Source: Lepidostoma basale (Eukaryota; Arthropoda; Insecta; Trichoptera; Lepidostomatidae). From it: a stretch of 64,000 bases of DNA. The notes under the pieces are model-generated. The model was given only the letters and a program-made list of their open reading frames with translations. It had not been told where the DNA came from and did no database searches. The stretch covers positions 62,001 through 126,000 of the forward strand of contig JAHDVF020001052.1 in the NCBI GenBank assembly GCA_022606425.2. Direction: 5' to 3'. A program made the translations under genes and the position numbers. Position 1 is the first letter of the stretch; each line of letters starts with the position of its first letter. Shown here in pieces: positions 52,710-62,540 of this stretch.

Positions 52710-55700
52710 GTGAATTACAGTATTTTTGTTATTTTATTTTAATTTGGTATCGTAGTTTTAAAAACTTTGATTTTGAAATATTCTGAACATGCAATTGGCA
52801 CTTACTTTGAATGAAATGCTTATATTTAATAGTGAATGCAGTGCGAATGAACGTGTTATGAACAATATAATGATAGGGTTATTAAGATGGTTTGTACGCA
52901 TGGAAAGAATATATGAAAAAAAATGGTAAAGAAAGATATAAACGGAACTAGACATAAAGGAAGACCAACAAAAATATGCACTAACAAATCAATATTATAT
53001 GCGGGACACATGAGGAGTCAAAGAAATTGACGTGCGTGCATGACATGATGTATGAATGTTGTGGAAACAAGAGATGTATGTCAAGATAGAACAGTGTGGT
53101 GATTCATTATTTCTGCCTACCCTTTCAGTGAGACAGTGTGATGGTTAGTTAGTTATATTTAACACAACTATTATTTTAAAACTTTTTGTTTACTACTGTT
53201 TGAACAATGATGTAAAACGTCAAGCGAATTAGATATATTGATATGAGTGTTTTAAAAAAAGGTGTTCATATTTACAGTTAACATATTTCTCATTAATTTG
53301 ATTTTCATAATTAATTTGGCAATCCTTTAATAAGTAAAATGAAAGTTTTACAATGCAGTTTTCTGAATAATTTCTCTGACGCCTTCATTTTATTTTTCAG
53401 TAGCAAAAGAATTTCTAGCAAATCAAAGTCTGATAAAAAAATAAAAGATCGTGCACATAGATCAAATAAATCTCGAAGCAAGTCAAAAGACAGATCTGGA
53501 AATAAATCTCACAAAAGGTAAAAAAAACAAATATTTTGCAACACATATTTTTACATTAATTTTGATTGACATTGATCTAAATTGGATCTTTTTATTTTAA
53601 AAAATCTTTTAGATCTCGGAGTAGATCTGGTTCGTTCAGCCGATCGCGTAGAAGATCAAGCAGCCGATCTCGACACAAATATAGTAGAAGTTCCCGACAC
53701 CGCCATGAAGATGACAAAAGGTTTAAAGCGTCTATTTATTCAACATATTACATTTTAATTATTTTTATTGTTTCAATGCTTATTATATTGTATTTTGACT
53801 AATTTACAGTTATAGGTCAAGTAGATCCGAACACCGGAGAAACAGCGATCGAGATAATCGCTTTGAAATTGATAAGAAGCGGCTATTGGAAATTGCTAGA
53901 AAAAATGCCATCAATATGTTGCAAAATGGATCACTACCTGCTGCAGTCTCTTTGGGCCCTCTAGCCCAACAGAAGGTCATCTCTGCTATCAAATCTGGAG
54001 GTAATTTGAACACTTAACTTTAAGATAGAAAACATTTACAATATATTAAAACAAGAATAATCATACACGTTTATTATTGTGCACAAATACTAGATTTTTT
54101 TTTGTTTTCATAATTTTTTCAAGTTTTATTAAAATTTTAACTTTAAAATTCACAAAAACCGCACCAATAATAATGTTATATTTTGGTATTGTAATTAGGT
54201 ACTGTCTTTTCAAAGGGTTTTGAATTTTTTATTTTGTCCACCAAAATAAAGATTTTATTTAAAGCTACCAAGTTTGCAATTTACAGTATTTACTTTATTT
54301 ACAATGTCACAATACATTTTTGATGACCAAGTATTCAAATTGAAAAACTATCCCTGAAAATAAACATTTCATTTTGCGCTCAATATTACAAATATTAAAA
54401 TTGAATATAGCGCATATTTATTAAGCGCCGGAAGGCCCTGGAGAATACTAACGAGAGACCGAGAGGGATTGCATGGGGGTGGAGAGGCTTACGTCCAGCA
54501 GTGAATGCAGACAAGCTGAGGAAGACATGTATTAATTGAAAGATTACAGAATTTGTATATTCTTAATTATTTTGTTTTTCTTCAGGTAAATCTGTTGACG
54601 AGTTAACAGATTTCTGCAAAAATTTATCTAGACAAGAAGCATTGGGTGAACTGTCTTCCGTATCTGAAGATTCAGATAATAGTGATCTTCCAGAGTCTGA
54701 GATGAGGGCTTTCCACCATCCGTTTTTAGTGAAAGATAAAGCTCCCATCGTTCTTAATATTAAAGTAAGTAACTTTAAACTAAACCTTTTAAAAATGTGT
54801 AGATAATTTTTTTCAACATGTACTAGGAAAATGAAAACAATTTTTGTTTATTCAAATATTTTTTTATTCATTCAATTTTGTCTCCTTCAAAGTATTTCCC
54901 ATCGGATATAATGACATTTTGTACTATATTTAAAACATTTACGAACTCTGTTTTTGAGATGGAATTCAGTTGCTCCTGAGATATTTGTTTTATCTCATCG
55001 ATAGTGTCAAAGAAATCATTTTTGTCATTTCTCTTGAATCAGTCCTTGTATTTGGTTCGCAAGAGAGACTTTTTTCATAATTGTTTTATATTCTTATTGA
55101 TTAAATACATTATATACTAACTAACTATCACTCTCTCACCGAAAGAATAGGCAGAAAGAATGGACTGCCACATTGTTCTATTCTGATATATTTTTCTCAC
55201 TTCCTCTACATCAATACATTGTGTCATGCACGCATGGCAATTTCTCCGACTCCTCACTTGACGTACATTTAATATTTGATTGATTTGATTATGCCACGTT
55301 TTTCTCAGTTTTCCTCTATTTCATGTTTCATATACATGGTTAACATGTACTTTCTTTATCTTTATTTCTTAATTCATTCTTTCCATTTGTCCGAACCATC
55401 TTAACCCCCTATAGTGCTGTCGGCTACATTTGCAGTCCAAAAAAAATGGTTTGGAACACAGATTACATTTGCAGCTTATCTATGTATATTATGTACCTTT
55501 TTTTAGTTCCTTACTACTAAATTGTATGTAAAATTATGATGAACTTGAACTATCTGTCTAAGCTGTAAATATAGCCAACTGCAGTTCAAGACCGATCCTT
55601 TTTACTTGCAAATGACCCTTTCATTATTTTATTCATAACATTTTCATTCGCATTGCATTCACTTATTTTATTTGCATGTGACATTATTCTTTATAGTTTT

Positions 55701-58700
55701 TTTATAAATGTTGTTATGTATTAACTCTTTTCAGGGGGGAACAGCCTTGCCAACACAGTCCTTTCAAGAGAAGACAATGGAACAGTCAAAGGTCTTAAGA
55801 CTGCAGTTCCCTGTATCTTCTGGCAGCCAGCACCGCGGGGCGGAGGGTGAATGGCGTCCGGTGTCCCCCTCAGCGCAGCCAGCACCGCCCCCCTCGGCCC
55901 TTCCACCACTACCTAAACACATACCAAATCCACCGCTTATTAAATTTTCCAAAACGTAAGATTTCCAATATCATATTGTTAAAGCCAATGTTTTGTTTTA
56001 CTAGTTCGGAGGTCACTTCTTGGCAAGCTTTTTTCTAAATAAATTTGTATTAAAAGGTAAATAAAAATTAAAGCAGTTTAGTTCTATGCCGCAAAGAATT
56101 CAACAAAATTGTGATTTTGAATGTTTTGACTAATTCGTTTTGATTAATTTTCATGTTATTAGTATCTATGGTCAAATGTTATCCTCTGATTAACCATCAA
56201 CCAACTTATATTTAAGCAGTTTTTGTCCTATCGTCATCATTCGGTTTTCGACTCGATTTATTACGCTTTTGACATTCGCGATCGTGTTTACATAGTTTTT
56301 ACGTTTTTTGTTTTGTTTTATTCTTTAAGTTTATTAATTTTCTTCCTTTTTGTATACTCATTCTGAAGTAATGTCTCAACAAAAAAAAGCTTTGTCTAGC
56401 TTTGGAATTTCTCCGAAAACTTTGTGAAAGAAATATTGCTAATTTATAGAAAAGAAACGATGGATACACGAAAGATGCTGAGAATAAAGATATCCTTTTT
56501 ACATAGTGTTCTCATTTTATCACTTTGCACTTTTTTACCGCGTGATATTTTCAAGAGAAATACGTAATAAATAGATATCTCGTTTGCACTAATGTATGTA
56601 AGCGCTCGAAACGGATTCTTTCTCACGTAATGTCTCATTTGAATTATTAGAATTGTACTACATTTTGACCAAAAACTTTACAAATTACGAAATACGCGAT
56701 TTTTCGAATTAACGGTAGAATTTACTATGAAAAGTCAATTTTCGGACCGAGCAAATTATGAAAATTTCGAATTACGAATTTCGACTTTTACTGTACCATC
56801 ATTCGCACCACATTCATTTATTATATTTTCATTCAACACTATCATACACAGAGTTTCCACACATTCATCTAAGCATTTTGAATGATATATTACTTTTAAA
56901 ATTATTGTTTCTTACAAACTGAATCATTAATGCAATAATTGATATCAAAGAATCAATAAAAACACTTGAGATCTTGGTGCGCACGACTTATTAATCGAGC
57001 CGAGATGATGGAGCATTCTGTACCCTACCACACCTACACAACGTTGGGTGTGGGTTGCATTATCCTTCTCCCTCATCCTCCTGTCGTTCTCCCCCGCACC
57101 CTACAGACAGTCAGTCTCCCGCTGTGTTTGAGTTTCAACGTGTCATCTCATTAGTTTCAACCTGTCGTCACAACACCTCCGGTCCCAATTAGTTTGGATA
57201 AACGGCATTCTACTCTACATGACAAAAGTGTTACAATCAAAATAGCCACTGAATTACTAGGATGGTTTGTACATTAGTAATGAATGAATGAAGGTGTTCT
57301 ACTATATATTGGTGATGTGGAATGTCAAGAAAAACATGGCACAATCAAATCCTAAAAATCGACAATGTTTGCAGTAAAAAGACCCGCTCTATGTATGTAT
57401 AACATGCTGTATAGATGTAGAGGAAAACGCACAATGGTTAGTTGGTTAATTAGTTTATTATTTTCTTTAGAGCCATTGTGCCAGTTGTTAGCAGCACTCC
57501 GGTTATGTGTCCTCCACCGGAACTTGCCCTGCCACCTCCCCCCGTGGTCACGCAATATGCTGCTCCGAGCATACCAACTCCAATCGGTAAGAAATTACTC
57601 TTAAATATATTTTGTATGTGTTATCGTGTAAACTTCTGTTCTTTGAAAACAGTTTAGATTTTAAACTTTGGTTATCAAAACCTTAGCAATGTTAAATAAA
57701 CTGAGAAGCCTCATTATTTGACTGCTATGATGTTTTTCTAAATACTAGCAAGAAATGCTACCATCCATAAGTTAATAAAAAAAATACTTCATTGTTTCAC
57801 ATGGTAAAATGCCAACTGGACCGACTACTGGATGTTTGCTGTTTTTTTCTCTCTTGCTCGTTGGTTCGAACTAGATACACTATTTTATCACACAAAAATT
57901 ATTTTACTTCACGCATTTTACGTAATGCCAGTCATCGTTAACATTTCCCAATGGTTTTGTAACAGCAACATATTATTTTTAGCGTGCTAAGAGTTAAAAC
58001 ATATAAATCAATTACAGTCTAAAAAAATGTCTTACTTCGGGAAACTATATTTGCAGCTCACATTATAATCTTCTTTACTCTAGTTCCTTACTACTTAATT
58101 GTACATAATATAATGATGAACTGGGAATGTTTATCTGAGCTGTAAATGCAGTTAACCGCAGTTCAAGACCATATTTTTTTATTGCAAATGAAGCTAAGGT
58201 TAAATAATTTTAAATACTGTATTTTACGCTAGGAAATATTTGTAATATTGTGTTATATTTTATTTAGTTCCCGGAATGGTTCAGCCTCCGATAGTTCCAG
58301 CAGCCCCCCCTGGTCCACAGGTCTTCCCAGCTGAAGCCAATAAAATTGTAAGTTCTTAAATTTGAAACTATGTATTATTAATATGATTTTTTTTTAAATT
58401 AGTTTCAGTGTTGTTTTGATATTCAGACATCATATTTAGTATGAAATTAAAAACAGCATTCTGTTTCAGGCAATCGACATTGGATCCATCGTTTCTCAGA
58501 GGTTGACCGCCATTAGAAAGTTACAGCAGAACCCTAATGATATTGGGGCAATCAGTCAGATGTATCAAGTCAATAAAGAAGTAAGTTCTATTTGTATTTT
58601 TAAATTTAGAATTATATATATAAATACATATGGTTACCGAATTTATTTATCTGGGAAGCTTGTTAACAAGAGATGCAAAAATGAAGAAAGACATTGAAAT

Positions 58701-59803
58701 AAAAGTCGATGCTAGAAACAAAATGAATGGCGCACCAGAGCAAAGATGGCAGTACATAATGGAGTTCTAGTGCCAACCCTTATGTATAAAAGTGAAGCTT
58801 GGAGCTGGCAAAAGAAGAATGAAAGTTAGATAAATGCCGTAGAAATGAGATCACTTAGAAGAATGTGCTTGAAAACAACATATGATGGAATACCAACCCA
58901 CAAAATAAGGAAGAAATATATGGCAGAAGTCTGCATCATAAATAAAATTTAAAAAAGGATCCCTGAGATGATTTGGACATATAGCATGAATGGACAAGAG
59001 AAGAATGGTTTGAATGTTGTATACAAGCAGTGTGAATGGAAAGAGAACCCATAGAAGATTAAGGAAAGCATGGCATGACCAAATTAATCAAATACTAAAA
59101 GGCGGGCACATTCGATGTCTTAAAAATCGATGAGCGTGCATGTTACGATGTATAAATGTAGAAGAACCTAGAGCGGTATGTCAGGACAGCACTATGGTGG
59201 TCCATCCTCTCAGCCTACTCCTCCGGAGAAACAGTCTGATGGTTAGATAGTTAGAATTTCTTCAAAATATTTACTAAAAACATGTTATACTCAGTTCTAT
59301 GTACATACCACAAAATATTTTATACTCAGTTCTATGTACATACCACAAAATATTTTATACTCAGTTCCCTGAGCTGATTCACAAAAAAATCGACTCTTTC
59401 ACAATAATTTACAATTCAGTCAGCGAATCATTAGGCTACCGCTCTTTATTTGTGAGTCATCCCTCACTCGCTCACCAAAGTGAGTTGACTCTTTGAGTTA
59501 ACTCGTGAGCGGTATGCGGGCCTCTAGTGTGGCGGTCCATTCTCTCTGCCTACCCCGAAGGCGAAACGGTGTGATGGTTTGTTATTGTTGTTGTATGTGT
59601 CCAAAGGGATAGTTTTTTTAGACTAGACAGTATAGATTTTAGAGACTTATTGAAGGTGACTAATTATAAATATTTACATTTTGCGTCAGATGTCAAAGTG
59701 GGCTCAGTCAAAACAGGAACCAGGACAATTCACGGGCAGCACGGGGGCGCAGATTCTCACGCCAAGAGAGTTGGCCAGCGGATACCAGGCTTGGGCTAAA
59801 AGG
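51778..59803 (+). CDS. Son: Son, RS-rich nuclear-speckle splicing factor (10 exons, 3' end beyond window)
   Basis: Exons: 51778-52709, 53401-53517, 53613-53720, 53810-54000, 54586-54764, 55735-55955, 57471-57586, 58268-58347, 58470-58580, 59690-59803; total 723 codons, all junctions GT-AG and in phase. Son proteins help splice long or weak introns and organise nuclear speckles. Recognition: an acidic/basic Lys-rich N-terminus (residues 1-310), an RS stretch (about 311-400), then family blocks RLLEIARKNA, SGGKSVDELTDFCK, FHHPF...APIVLNI, FPVSSGSQHR, a Pro-rich linker, and WAQSKQEPGQFTGSTGAQIL. These parallel the vertebrate SON C-terminal half in order. Missing: the G-patch and double-stranded-RNA-binding domain, expected next. 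The start is the first ATG of the open frame, after in-frame stops. Confident family call; isoforms unknown. Confidence 0.92.
52835..53155 (+). mobile_element. LINE family A 3' end in Son intron 1
   Basis: Traces of SECSANERVMNNI, a decayed RACMT and WxSLLSAYP region and a gttagttagtta tail. Same orientation as Son. Confidence 0.7.
53401..53517 (+). CDS. Son: Son exon 2
   Basis: Acceptor tatttttcag. Encodes SKRISSKSKSDKKIKDRAHR, then NKSRSKSKDRSGNKSHK. Basic/serine-rich. Phase 2 at both ends; length 117, so skipping would keep the frame. Confidence 0.85.
53613..53720 (+). CDS. Son: Son exon 3, RS domain
   Basis: Encodes RSRSGSFSRSRRRSSSRSRH and further RS-type sequence. Phase 2 at both ends; length 108, so it too can be skipped without a frameshift. 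Confidence 0.85.
53810..54000 (+). CDS. Son: Son exon 4
   Basis: Starts within the RS stretch, then FEIDKKRLLEIARKNAINML, the first strongly conserved Son block, then LGPLAQQKVISAIKSGG. Donor G/gtaatt. Confidence 0.9.
54001..54585. other. Son intron 4 with a LINE tail at 54418-54540
   Basis: The block 'gaggcttacgtccagcagtg' matches the EAYVQQ-coding end of the LINE type seen at 34885-35185. The rest is AT-rich. Confidence 0.55.
54586..54764 (+). CDS. Son: Son exon 5
   Basis: Encodes KSVDELTDFCKNLSRQEALG, an acidic SVSEDSDNSDLPE linker, and AFHHPFLVKDKAPIVLNIK, matching the HHPF...P..FNL block of Son. Confidence 0.9.
54832..55060 (-). pseudogene. Mariner-like transposase C-terminal relic in Son intron 5
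   Basis: On the minus strand, decayed coding traces of LNSISKTEFVN...YP, then SDGKYFEGDKI. A terminal 'xSxGxYFEGD' is typical of mariner-type transposase C-termini. Multiple stops and frameshifts. Confidence 0.6.
55115..55680 (-). mobile_element. LINE family A fragment in Son intron 5, split by a small insertion
   Basis: Tail and SILS... region at 55115-55404 and the FGHMER-upstream region from 55611. The two halves join exactly when 55405-55610 is removed (ccatcttaa / tgacccttt). Confidence 0.75.
55405..55610. mobile_element. Short non-autonomous element nested in LINE family A
   Basis: A 206-bp insertion with internal inverted blocks (ggctacatttgcag / ctgtaaatatagcc). A second, 5'-shorter copy lies at 58016-58195. 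No coding sequence. Confidence 0.65.
55735..55955 (+). CDS. Son: Son exon 6
   Basis: Encodes GGTALPTQSFQEKTMEQSK, then VLRLQFPVSSGSQHRGAEGE; FPVSSGSQHR is the best single signature of Son. It ends in a Pro-rich run (PAPPPSALPPLPKHIP). Confidence 0.92.
56215..56797. mobile_element. Pogo/Tigger-like relic in Son intron 6
   Basis: The right end, read on the minus strand from 56797, is CAGTAAAAGTCGAAATTCGT followed by AATTCGAAATTTTC, a Tigger-like terminal repeat next to TA. A short start MSQQKKALSSFGISPKTL at 56371 may be the transposase N-terminus. The left terminal repeat was not found. Confidence 0.5.
56798..56880 (-). mobile_element. LINE family A short fragment
   Basis: Minus strand matches the MCGKSVYD...SECGANE-coding segment of family A. 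Confidence 0.55.
57230..57455 (+). mobile_element. LINE family A 3' end touching Son exon 7 acceptor
   Basis: Decayed copy ending in aatggttagttggttaatta, 15 bp before the acceptor AG at 57469-57470. Confidence 0.6.
57471..57586 (+). CDS. Son: Son exon 7
   Basis: Pro-rich linker: TAIVPVVSSTPVMCPPPELA, then PPPPVVTQYAAPSIPTPI. Phases fit the exons on both sides. Less conserved, supported by splice signals and frame. Confidence 0.8.
58016..58195. repeat. Second copy of the 55405 element, in Son intron 7
   Basis: Shares 'tagttccttactact' and the segment to 'aaccgcagttcaagacc' with 55405-55610. Confidence 0.65.
58268..58347 (+). CDS. Son: Son exon 8
   Basis: Encodes VPGMVQPPIVPAAPPGPQVF and PAEANKI. 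Phase 1 in, 0 out. Confidence 0.82.
58470..58580 (+). CDS. Son: Son exon 9
   Basis: Encodes AIDIGSIVSQRLTAIRKLQQ, then NPNDIGAISQMYQVNKE, corresponding to the vertebrate SON helix 'DISTAMSERALAQKRL...'. Confidence 0.9.
58640..59245 (+). mobile_element. LINE family A fragment in Son intron 9
   Basis: Covers IYLSGKLVNKRCKNEERH-like, NPYV..SEAWSWQKK-like and tail regions (ggttagatagttag). Frames are broken throughout. Confidence 0.75.
59270..59366. repeat. 45-bp tandem repeat, about two copies
   Basis: ttatactcagttctatgtac recurs at 59286 and 59331, with a partial third unit at 59354; period about 45 bp. Confidence 0.8.
59515..59590 (+). mobile_element. LINE family A 3' terminus in Son intron 9
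   Basis: gtgtggcggtccattctctc and the gatggtttgtt end with a GTT-type tail. Confidence 0.65.
59690..59803 (+). CDS. Son: Son exon 10
   Basis: Encodes MSKWAQSKQEPGQFTGSTGA, then QILTPRELASGYQAWAKR, matching the vertebrate 'AWAQ...PGQFTGSTGVQVL' block just before the G-patch. Donor AGG/gtaagt, phase 0. Confidence 0.92.
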
Positions 59804-60522
59804 GTAAGTCCTCTAACTATCTAACTATGCAACTTCACCTTTAAATATAAAATAAAAATGCATTTACTCCGTGTACTGTATGTTGATATATTATAAATTA
59901 TAACTTTTAAATGATTCGTATTTGCATTTCATATTGGATTTACCGTTAGAAATGTTTTCCTTTGCTTCTTATTTTTAAACTCTAGATTATTTAAAATCTG
60001 TTTTTTTATTTTTTACTAATACAATATAACCTCTCGCATCTAATATGAACATACTAATATTTGTTGATCAATTCTCTAAAGTTTCATTTTGTAAATCAAT
60101 CCATTTGACTCTCCCAAAATATTGTTCCTCTCATCCTATTTTTTTTTTAAATGTAAGTGTGTGTATACTATTATTTTGCATTTTATTAATATCATAATAT
60201 CTATATATTTTTTTTGGTATGTATTATTATATGTATTAAAAAAATCAACCTTCATTTGATTTTTGTTTAATATATTTCACCATTTAACAAAAAACACACC
60301 ATTTAGAGAACACTTCAGAGCTTGAAATATGAATTTGTTTCACCCCATATCTTTAAAGTGAACACTTATATGTATTAAATTACATCATAATGTCATTTTT
60401 TATAATATTCCAATTTTGGCAATATTAATTGAATATGTGTAAAACTTTTTTGTGTTTCAAGTTCTGAAGTTGAAATGGTGTGTTATTTGTTATATCTGAC
60501 ACAAAACTTGCTTTTCTTTCAG

Positions 60523-60609
60523 CTGGAATGTCTGCGAACTTATCGATCTGTGTTGAAGAAGATGATGATTTCCACTTGTATTCTGTCCATTCTCGGTTAT
60601 AGTGTTTAG
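60523..60609 (+). CDS. Possible alternative terminal exon of Son
   Basis: A good acceptor (cttttctttcag) leads, in phase with exon 10, into 28 codons (LECLRTYRSVLKKMMISTCI...) and a TAG. It does not resemble the expected G-patch exon, so if used it would give a truncated Son. It could equally be chance. Confidence 0.2.
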   Translation: MECLRTYRSVLKKMMISTCILSILGYSV

Positions 60610-60761
60610 GTTCTCCGTGTGCTGCAGTCCAACTGGCACCCTATGCTCGTCAACATTTTAGTCCATGGGATACGGAATATAAGAGCACAATTTAGATTTA
60701 AAATAATTTTAAAAACTTTTGTATATTATTTTTACATCACTTTATTTTGTTATATCTACCC

Positions 60762-60793
60762 AACCGGTTTCAGTCCTACCGGAGCTTCATTAG
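60762..60793 (-). ncRNA. Hammerhead-like motif, family 2 (G5A)
   Basis: Minus strand: CUAAUGA box, extra A, decayed stem II, GAAA, ACCGGU, U17. G5 is changed. Confidence 0.5.
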
Positions 60794-60837
60794 GGATACA
60801 AAAACAAACTAAATCTGTTTAGATTGTTTTTGTAACC

Positions 60838-60869
60838 CTAACGAAGCTCCCGCGGAAGTGAAATCAGTT
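60838..60869 (+). ncRNA. Hammerhead-like motif, family 2 (G5A)
   Basis: CUAACGA box, extra A, stem II GCUCC with GGAAGU (A bulge), GAAA, AUCAGU, U17. Shares the G5A change with its partner. Confidence 0.5.
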
Positions 60870-60999
60870 GGGTCGATAAAACAAAATTAAGTGGTGTAAA
60901 AACAAAGAAAAAAAAGTTTTCTAAATTGTTAGTAAATGTTATATAACTTTCTTTTATATTCGCCATAACTTTGTGTTGTGGATTCATTGAACAATTTAT

Positions 61000-61420
61000 A
61001 TATATTTTTTACATTGTTCACAACACCAACTTTAAAATAAAAAAAATTATTAAAAACAAACATGTTTCGGACACAGAAGGGTCAGTTTTTCGGAAGTTTA
61101 TGCTTTTGTTATAACAAATATCTTGAATAAATCTGAAATAACATTTTAAAGTTCTTATTAGGGTCCAAGGTACAACTAAGGAAATAAATCAATTATTGGA
61201 CTTGAAGTTAAATTTATTTGATTATTTATAATATTTTCTTCATGTTTAATTTCTAAAACTTAAAATAAAATCATTTTAATATCTGTCAAAACTGACCAAT
61301 TCATGAAAAATTTTTTTTTATTTATATCACTGATGAAGGGCTCTTCTGCCCGAAACATGTTTGTTTTTTTTAATTTTAATAAAGTTGGTGTTATGTACAA
61401 AGTTAAAAAAAAGAAACATT
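61000..61420. repeat. Hammerhead repeat family 3b, inverted pair in Son intron 10
   Basis: Arms acaccaactttaaaataaaa (61023) and tttaataaagttggtgttat (61374) are inverted. The left ribozyme is decayed (61060-61088, minus), the right is complete. Confidence 0.8.
61330..61361 (+). ncRNA. Hammerhead ribozyme motif, family 3b (canonical core)
   Basis: CUGAUGA, extra A, 4-bp stem II GGGC/GCCC (loop UCUUCU), GAAA, palindromic ACAUGU, U17. Stem I starts CA with UG. All core positions intact, on the sense strand of Son. Confidence 0.78.
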
Positions 61421-62540
61421 GTTTTATAACTTCTTTGTAATTAATCAAATTAAAATGTGAGTTCCCTGAAAGTGGAAATTCCTTATTTTTATGAAAGTCT
61501 AAAAATTATAAATGATGATGATTTCAATTTTGAACATTCTGTATACTCCCTTTTTTTACTAACATTGTTTGATATTACCGTCTTCCACTGACTAAATTTG
61601 ATCAAATACGGTGCCACTTCCACTGCAGCATTATACATTTGACCCTTAAAATCAGCACATAAACTTTTTTTTTTAAATACTTTTATGGCGGTTTTAACTT
61701 ATTACATATTTTTATTGATAACATTATGATTGTAGAAGTGACGCAAACATATTCTTCACTTGTTATTTTGTGCTGACCGATTATGTTGGCCGGTCTAACA
61801 ATACCAGTCATGGTTAAAATAGAAACCATCAGTGCTAAAAACAATTGGTTAAAAAAGTTCGGAAGCAAAATGTTTGTACATAGTTCGTTTTCCCCTATTT
61901 TTTTTAAAATATAGAATGGAAACTAGTGTATATTTCATAAAAATCACGATTTTATTCAACTTTATTTGTATTTGGTCAATAGACTTGTATTTTAACATAT
62001 GTAAGTTCATTAGAGTAATATACAATAATCAATAAAAATAAAAAAAATTAAATTATTTGTTAGTATCATGATATATCTATTTTTATTGAAAAGGGAAACG
62101 TTATTTTTTTAGAAAAAGAATGCATGTTGTCCTGTGTGTGTATGAAATGTACATATTTGGTTGTCAATATCCACAATAAATAATAATAATCAAAACAGTT
62201 TGAAAACTGGAAATCTAAGTATTATAACAAATGTTCAGGTGTTCTTTGCATAAAAAGGCACAGATTAGTTTTCTAATGTACATATTTTTGTAGGTTATAA
62301 ACATTTATTTTCACCTCTCTGTGGTGTTAAATTTTCGTATGTACTAAAAAAAATACCTATGAAACAGTTTTAACAATAGAAAATTTTCCTGTGCCTTTTT
62401 ATGATTATATTCCTACCAATGTTTTTTGTGCAGTTCTTTGGCAGCAAACAATAAATATCCGTGCTCTTGACAAATCCTTCTCTTATTATCAGGCAACCAA
62501 GTCAGCAGGTTCAGTTTTTGGGATTAAATTAGAAAAAACT
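61421..62540. other. Son intron 10, AT-rich, nothing recognised
   Basis: No exon-like or repeat signal seen. Confidence 0.45.

Larger units (their letters stand above)
60700..60910. repeat. Hammerhead repeat family 2, inverted pair in Son intron 10
   Basis: Arms tttacatcactttattttgt and acaaaattaagtggtgtaaa are inverted; motifs 60762-60793 (minus) and 60838-60869 (plus). Confidence 0.8.

Noticed and set aside
60523..60609. Constitutive Son exon 11
   Set aside because: It is in phase, but lacks the G-patch sequence expected next and ends in a stop; kept only as a low-confidence alternative end.
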